In this document: positions 4,180 to 8,418 of the stretch, in pieces | Layout: each line of letters begins with the position of its first letter | Position numbering within the stretch: the first letter of the stretch is position 1 | DNA from: Planctomycetota bacterium | Lineage (GTDB): Bacteria; Planctomycetota; SBBH01; JAHFOU01 | DNA length: 8,418 nt | Direction: 5' to 3' | Assembly (NCBI GenBank): GCA_023261525.1 | Contig: JAHFOU010000062.1 | Location: forward strand, 1,465-9,882 | The notes under the pieces: model-generated | What the model was told of the DNA's origin: nothing | What the model saw: the letters and a program-made list of their open reading frames with translations, nothing else | Database searches by the model: none | Translations under genes and position numbers: made by a program

Positions 4180-5598
4180 ATGATCCCCCACCCCTTCCTC
4201 CTGGACGGCGCCTGGGCCTCCTCGGAGAGGGCCCTGGAGGTCCGCGCCCCCTGGGACGCCACGGTCGTGGACCGCGTCTGCCGCCCGACGTCCGCCCAGA
4301 TCGAGCAGGCGCTGGCCGCCGCGGCCAGGGCCTTCGGCCCCCTCAAGGCCCTCCCCACCCATGCCCGGGCCGGCATGCTGGAGCGCATGGCGGCCCTGCT
4401 GCAGGAGCGCGCGGAGGAAATGGCCCAGACCCTGGCACGCGAGGCGGGCAAGCCGATCCGGGACGCCCGGGGCGAGGTCCTGAGGTCCCAAGGCACCCTT
4501 CGCGCGGCCGCGGAGGAGATCCGGCGCTTCTCCGGCGAGTGGATGCCCCTGGACACCGTGCCCTCGCCCCTGCTGGAGCACCGGGCCGGCCTGGTGCGCC
4601 GCTTCCCGGTCGGGCCCGTCCTGGCCGTCACCCCCTTCAACTTCCCCCTGAACCTGACCTGCCACAAGATCGCCCCGGCCCTGGCCGTGGGCTGTCCGGT
4701 GATCCACAAGCCCGCCTCCCAGACCCCGCTCACCGCCCTGGCCCTGGCCCGGATCGCCGTGGAGGCCGGGGTCCCCGCCGGGGCCCTCCAGACCCTGCCG
4801 ATGACGGCAGCCGAGACGGAGGCCCTCCTGACCGACCCCCGCCTCGCGGCGATCTCCTTCACCGGAAGCCCCGAGGTCGGCTGGGGGCTGAGGGCCAAGG
4901 CCGGCACGAAGCGGGTCTCCCTGGAACTCGGCGGGAACGCCGCGGTGATCGTGGAGGACTGCGACGACCTCGCCGCCGCGGCCCGGCGTTGCGCCACGGG
5001 TGCCTTCGCCTATGCCGGCCAGGTCTGCATCTCGCTCCAGAGGATCTATGTGCGCCGCCCCCTCCAGGCCGCCTTCCTCGAGGCCCTGCTGGCCGCGACG
5101 AGGGCCCTAAGGCTCGGGGACCCCCTGCTGGAGACCACCGACGTGGGTCCCATGATCTCCCCCGAGGCCTTGGCCAAGGCCGCCGAATGGATCCAGGAGG
5201 CAGGAAAGGCCGGGGCCGGCATCCTCTGCGGCGGGAAGGCCGAGGGCCCCTGCTTCCAGCCGACGGTGCTGGAGCGGGTGCCGGCCTCCTGCCGCGTCTC
5301 CTGCCGGGAGGCGTTCGCACCCGTCGTGCTGGTGGAACCTTATGACGCCTTCGAGGAGGCCCTGGCCAAGGTGAACGCCTCGGAGTACGGGCTCCAGGCG
5401 GGCCTGTACGCCAGGGACTGGACCCAGATCCGCCGCGCCCACGAGACCCTGGAGGTGGGCGGGGTCATCCTCAACGACGTGCCAACCCTGCGCGCCGACC
5501 CCATGCCCTATGGCGGCATGAAGGCCTCGGGCCTGGGCCGCGAGGGGCCCCGCTGGGCCATGGAGGAGCTGACCGAGCGCCGGGTGCTGGTGCTCTAG
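4180..5598 (+). CDS. NAD(P)-dependent aldehyde dehydrogenase family protein
   Basis: A 472-residue protein of the aldehyde dehydrogenase superfamily, which oxidises an aldehyde to the acid (or acyl product) with NAD or NADP. The catalytic set is complete: N154 in TPFNFPLN, K177 in VIHKPAS for cofactor binding, E249 in LELGGN and the nucleophile C283 in AGQVCIS. The cofactor loop FTGSPEVG lies at 228-234 and the C-terminal PYGGMKASGLGREG at 443-456. The pattern resembles the uncharacterised y4uC-like or lactaldehyde/glyceraldehyde-phosphate groups, but the substrate cannot be read from sequence. The ATG at 4180 was chosen because the family N-terminus (LLDGAW) follows it; a longer reading would run back through A3 in another frame. 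It follows A3 by 19 nt with no terminator, so it may be on the same transcript. A role in the RiPP pathway is unproven. Confidence 0.93.
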   Translation: MIPHPFLLDGAWASSERALEVRAPWDATVVDRVCRPTSAQIEQALAAAARAFGPLKALPTHARAGMLERMAALLQERAEEMAQTLAREAGKPIRDARGEVLRSQGTLRAAAEEIRRFSGEWMPLDTVPSPLLEHRAGLVRRFPVGPVLAVTPFNFPLNLTCHKIAPALAVGCPVIHKPASQTPLTALALARIAVEAGVPAGALQTLPMTAAETEALLTDPRLAAISFTGSPEVGWGLRAKAGTKRVSLELGGNAAVIVEDCDDLAAAARRCATGAFAYAGQVCISLQRIYVRRPLQAAFLEALLAATRALRLGDPLLETTDVGPMISPEALAKAAEWIQEAGKAGAGILCGGKAEGPCFQPTVLERVPASCRVSCREAFAPVVLVEPYDAFEEALAKVNASEYGLQAGLYARDWTQIRRAHETLEVGGVILNDVPTLRADPMPYGGMKASGLGREGPRWAMEELTERRVLVL

Positions 5599-6572
5599 GG
5601 GGGAGCGAGGGCCCGGACCCGGGCCCCCAGCTCCGCCGCCAGGAGGGCCCGGGGCCCGTCGCCGTTCACATGCGAGGCGTCCAGGACCGCCGGCTCCAGC
5701 TCGGAGTAGAGCGGCAGGGCGTGGAAGTCCAGGTAGGGGGCTCCCGTGGATGCGGCAATCTTGCGGAAGGCCTCCGGGGCACCCCAGGCGTCCTCCAGCG
5801 CCAGGCCGTCGCGGGAGATGGGAAGCCTCACCAGGACCACCCGGCTGCCCTTCTGCTGAAGGGTACCCATCGCCCGGACCAGGGCTTCCATCACCTGCCG
5901 GGACGGCGCCGGCTGGTCTGCGAAGGCGTTCCGGTAGGACTGGAGGTGGATCTCCCTCCGGCTCTTCTCCCAGACGATTTGGGCTTCCTTCTCGGTCCGG
6001 CGGAAATCGGCGTCCGTGACGCCCGAGGCCAGGCGCCGCCAGGCGAAGAAGCCCTCGATCAGGCCGGCCAGGCCGTTCTGCCTGCCGCAGGTGAACAGGT
6101 TGTGGACCAGCTTCGATCTCAGGTGGGCCTCCCAGGCCTCCAGGTTCTCCGCCGCGCGGAGACGGTCCCGGCCGCGCTGGAGGTGGTCGGCCTGAAGGGC
6201 GCTGGACGGGGAGAGGGCGACCACCAGGAGGCGGGGCGCCAGGCCCCGCCTCGCCAGGGATTCCATCTGGGCGGTCACCGAGCCGTCGTCCATGAACCAG
6301 GTCATCCCGGACGGGGCCGAGCCTTCCGGCCGGTAGGCGGAGGCGAAGGCCCCGAAGTCCACGCGCCCCATGCGGGAGTCCCCGATCAGGAGGATCCCCG
6401 GCTGCCTCGTCGGGCCGAAGTCGTCGATCGTCAGGGGCCTCGGGATCCGGGCCCGGCCGAGGGCCTGGGCCGTCGCCTCGACGCCCCCAAGAAGGAGGCA
6501 GGCCAGGAGCAGGCCCCACAGCGGGCGCTGGCGGGGCTCAGAACTGGAAATAGATGAAGGTGCGTTGGGCAC
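5595..6572 (-). CDS. SGNH/GDSL-like protein partnered with an MBOAT acyltransferase
   Basis: A 325-residue protein with one N-terminal hydrophobic segment (about 18-32), a signal peptide or membrane anchor, so the rest should face the periplasm. An SGNH-type active site is visible: S66 in LLIGDSRMG and a C-terminal D298-x-x-H301 in LDASHVNGDG. This layout is known from AlgJ/AlgX- and DltD-like partners of MBOAT proteins, which move acetyl groups onto extracellular polymers. The ATG at 6572 lies inside the end of the MBOAT gene (35-nt overlap), supporting a two-gene unit. The middle (residues 130-230) is helical and charged and matches nothing I recognise. The TAG stop shares the tetranucleotide CTAG with the dehydrogenase stop on the other strand. 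The polymer substrate is unknown. Confidence 0.8.
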   Translation of the reverse strand: MPNAPSSISSSEPRQRPLWGLLLACLLLGGVEATAQALGRARIPRPLTIDDFGPTRQPGILLIGDSRMGRVDFGAFASAYRPEGSAPSGMTWFMDDGSVTAQMESLARRGLAPRLLVVALSPSSALQADHLQRGRDRLRAAENLEAWEAHLRSKLVHNLFTCGRQNGLAGLIEGFFAWRRLASGVTDADFRRTEKEAQIVWEKSRREIHLQSYRNAFADQPAPSRQVMEALVRAMGTLQQKGSRVVLVRLPISRDGLALEDAWGAPEAFRKIAASTGAPYLDFHALPLYSELEPAVLDASHVNGDGPRALLAAELGARVRALAPP

Positions 6573-7941
6573 CGATCCCTCCGAAGACGAGCCAGGCGAG
6601 ACAGGCGTACAGCAGGCCCCGGACCGGCCAGCGCCAGGCCAGGGGCCTCAGGTCGTCGCCGGCGAAGCGGGAGACGACCTCGAACGGGAGCAGGACCCCA
6701 GCGATGACCAGGACCTGGAAGGTCAGGCCCTGCCATCCCCCGGACTGCAGGGTCAGGATGCCCCCCAGGTACTCCAACCCCACGGGAAGGCTGGGCGCCC
6801 GGAAGAAGACCCAGGTCAGGCTGACCAGGAGGAAGATCCCGAGCCCCTTGAGGACGCGGACGACGGGACCCGTACCCTGCGGCACCCCCCGCCTCAGCAG
6901 GAGTTTGTGGATCACCAGATAGAGGCCGTGCAGGCCGCCCCAGACGACGAAGGTCCAGTTCGCGCCATGCCAGAGGCCTCCGAGCAGCATGACGATCATC
7001 AGGTTCAGGCAGGCGCGCCGGAAGCCCAGGCGATTTCCCCCCAGGGGGACGTAGAGGTAGTCGCGCAACCAGGTGGACAGCGAGATGTGCCAGCGCCGCC
7101 AGAATTCGGTGATGGAGGTGGACAGGTAGGGGTTGGCGAAGTTGATCATGAGCTCCACCCCCAGGAGCTTGGCACAGCCCCGGGCGATGTTGCTGTAGCC
7201 GGCGAAGTCGCCATAGATCTGCAGGGAGAAGGCCACAGCCCCGGCGAGAAGGAGGATCCACCCGCTCTCCCGCATGTGGATGTAGACGTAGTCGACGATG
7301 GAAGCGGCCGTATCCGCGATGACCACCTTCTGGAAAAGGCCGTAGAGCACCAGGAAGGCCCCCTCCCGGACCTGGATGGCCGAGGGGCGTTTGGGGCGCT
7401 CGAGCTGGGGGATGAGGTCCCTCGCCAGCATGATGGGCCCGGCCACCAGATGGGGGAAGAAGGAGACGAAGAGGGCGAAATCCGTCAGCCGCCTCACGGG
7501 AGGCATCCGGCCCCAGTAGACGTCCAGGGTGTAGGAGAGGGACTGGAAGGTGTAGAACGAGATCCCGATCGGGAGGACGACCTTCAGCAGGGGCAGGCTG
7601 ACCCCCAGCCCCACCGAGGCCAGGAGGGTCGAGAGCCCGGCGGCGAAGAAGTCGTAGTACTTGAAGGCCCCCAGCAGGCCCAGGTTGGAGACCAGGCTGA
7701 CCCAGAGCCAGCGGCGGCGGGAGGCTGGCGACGCCGAAGCGGAGATCCTCAGGGCCACCGTGTAGTCCACCAGGACGGTGGCGCCCAGCAGAAGCAGGAA
7801 ACGCCAATCCCAGTAGCCGTAGAAGAAGAGGCTGAAGGCCAGGAGGAAGAGGTTCTGGAACCTCACCCAGCGGCTGAGGGAGGCCGAGACCAGGACCACG
7901 CCCGGCAGGAGAAGCAGGAAGAGGTAGGAGTTGAAGGTCAT
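6538..7941 (-). CDS. MBOAT family O-acyltransferase, AlgI-like
   Basis: A 467-residue polytopic membrane protein that would carry acyl (probably acetyl) groups across the inner membrane to an extracellular acceptor. Visible family signatures are the N-terminal membrane segments with YGYWDWRF at 41-48, LPIGISFYTFQSLSY at 123-137, FFPHLVAGPI at 161-170, FSLQIYGDFAGYSNIA near 238-253, and TEFWRRWHISLSTWLRDYLYVPLGG at 278-302 (H285). The likely catalytic H325 lies in GGLWHGANWTF, and the protein ends in FIYFQF, a common end of this family. The start at 7941 was preferred to an upstream ATG (8100) because MTFNSYLFLL is the usual N-terminus and the upstream extension is basic, Pro-rich and overlaps the divergent gene. 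AlgI proper acts on alginate, but no alginate genes are seen here. Confidence 0.95.
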   Translation of the reverse strand: MTFNSYLFLLLLPGVVLVSASLSRWVRFQNLFLLAFSLFFYGYWDWRFLLLLGATVLVDYTVALRISASASPASRRRWLWVSLVSNLGLLGAFKYYDFFAAGLSTLLASVGLGVSLPLLKVVLPIGISFYTFQSLSYTLDVYWGRMPPVRRLTDFALFVSFFPHLVAGPIMLARDLIPQLERPKRPSAIQVREGAFLVLYGLFQKVVIADTAASIVDYVYIHMRESGWILLLAGAVAFSLQIYGDFAGYSNIARGCAKLLGVELMINFANPYLSTSITEFWRRWHISLSTWLRDYLYVPLGGNRLGFRRACLNLMIVMLLGGLWHGANWTFVVWGGLHGLYLVIHKLLLRRGVPQGTGPVVRVLKGLGIFLLVSLTWVFFRAPSLPVGLEYLGGILTLQSGGWQGLTFQVLVIAGVLLPFEVVSRFAGDDLRPLAWRWPVRGLLYACLAWLVFGGIGAQRTFIYFQF

Positions 7942-8012
7942 GCCCAACCGGTTCCGGAAGGATCCGCACCGGGAACGCTTTCTCCAAGACTTTTCCGGAC
8001 CCGGTCCGCACA
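7942..8012. other. Divergent intergenic region between MBOAT and AmgK-like genes
   Basis: These 71 bp must hold the start signals of both divergent genes. I see no convincing -10/-35 pair, operator or terminator in it. Confidence 0.4.
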
Positions 8013-8418
8013 ATGGCGGCGATGATTTCCCCCGAAGAGGCCGCCGCGGACCTGAGGCGTTTCGGGATCCCCTGCGCGGCACTCCCGCTTCTTCAAGCAT
8101 TGCCCGGGGATGCCGGGGCGCGCCAGTACGTCCGGGTCCGGACCGGAGGCCTCCGCGTGATGCTCATGCTCCTGCCTCCCGGAGGCGGGGACCGGGAGCT
8201 GGGGGCCGGGGAGGAGTCCGCCGAGCTCCCCTACCTGAACCTCCAGCGTTTCCTGAAGGCCCGGGGCCTTCCCGTCCCCGACGTCTACGGCCACGATCCC
8301 GCGACGGGCCGCCTGTACCACGAGGACCTCGGGGACCGCCACCTGCTGGCCGAGGCGGATGCGCCCGCCGCCTATGCCCGGGCCGCGGCGCTCCTGACGG
8401 ATCTCCAGGCCCGCACGG
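8013..8418 (+). CDS. Aminoglycoside-phosphotransferase-fold sugar kinase, AmgK-like (partial, C-terminus beyond right edge)
   Basis: The first 135 residues of a protein with the N-lobe of the APH/choline-kinase fold. It shows LPGDAGARQYVRV near 30-42, where the family has a GDAS-R-Y nucleotide loop, then VMLMLLPPG, an ARGLPVPDVYGHD segment, and YHEDLGDRHLL near 107-117, which matches the hinge motif (L-E-D-L-G-D) of AmgK-type kinases. These phosphorylate N-acetylmuramate and N-acetylglucosamine at C1 in cell-wall recycling in some Gram-negative bacteria. The catalytic HGD and DFQ-type motifs lie beyond the edge, so activity cannot be judged. Start may be ATG 8013 or 8022; neither has a good ribosome site. 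It diverges from the MBOAT gene, 71 nt apart. Confidence 0.8.
   Translation, partial: MAAMISPEEAAADLRRFGIPCAALPLLQALPGDAGARQYVRVRTGGLRVMLMLLPPGGGDRELGAGEESAELPYLNLQRFLKARGLPVPDVYGHDPATGRLYHEDLGDRHLLAEADAPAAYARAAALLTDLQART

Noticed and set aside
6370..8025. 551-codon plus-strand open frame opposite the MBOAT gene
   Set aside because: Its product is dominated by Gln, Gly, Asp and Pro, typical of the antisense of membrane-protein codons. The MBOAT reading has all family motifs.
7942..8100. N-terminal extension of the MBOAT protein to an ATG at 8100
   Set aside because: The added 53 residues are basic and Pro/Gly-rich, precede a proper membrane N-terminus, and would overlap the divergent kinase gene.
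1..8418. CRISPR arrays, tRNA or rRNA genes, insertion sequences
   Set aside because: No regularly spaced repeats, no tRNA-like arms with conserved GTTCRA, and no transposase or terminal inverted repeats were seen by eye.

Overview
The window is about two-thirds or more G+C and densely coding on both strands. It carries a FabI-type enoyl-ACP reductase, an AlgI-type MBOAT acyltransferase with an SGNH partner, and an AmgK-like sugar kinase, which suggests a high-GC Gram-negative bacterium. The style would fit Acidobacteriota (Holophaga/Geothrix-like), but that placement is a guess and no marker here proves it.

Layout from left to right. (1) Minus strand, 1-1903: fabI, followed by a rhomboid intramembrane protease that runs off the left edge. 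(2) 1904-2044: a short divergent regulatory region with a plausible fabI promoter and a perfect 14-bp palindrome. (3) Plus strand, 2045-4160: a compact RiPP locus of lasso-peptide type. Its order is precursor A1, a fossil duplication scar, precursor A2, a B2 leader peptidase, an HPr-kinase-like peptide kinase, and precursor A3. (4) Plus strand, 4180-5598: an NAD(P)-dependent aldehyde dehydrogenase only 19 nt after A3. (5) Minus strand, 5595-7941: an MBOAT O-acyltransferase and an overlapping SGNH/GDSL-like protein, convergent with the dehydrogenase; the two TAG stops share one CTAG. (6) Plus strand, 8013-8418: the start of an aminoglycoside-phosphotransferase-fold sugar kinase, cut by the right edge.

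The centre is the interesting part. The three precursors share a leader block W-[RK]-T-P-x-L-x-x-F-G-T-L-x-x-I-T-x, as in lasso precursors with Thr at position -2. They have predicted cores of 18, 17 and 18 residues with Asp at core position 9, 8 and 9, and all end in Cys. Two cores also have a Cys inside the predicted ring, giving a ring-tail disulfide layout like that of class III lasso peptides. The B2 peptidase would cut the leader, and the kinase family is known to phosphorylate lasso precursor tails. The lasso cyclase (asparagine-synthetase-like), the RRE protein B1 and a dedicated ABC exporter are absent from the window, and the locus is closed in by apparently unrelated genes on both sides. 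The missing steps must be supplied in trans, or the product is something other than a classical lasso.

The precursor family has a readable history. The spacer between A1 and A2 holds a piece of the B2 start fused at GCTTCC to a piece of fabI, followed by a decayed copy of the fabI start and promoter. This is what an old tandem duplication of [fabI 5' part - A - B2 5' end] would leave.
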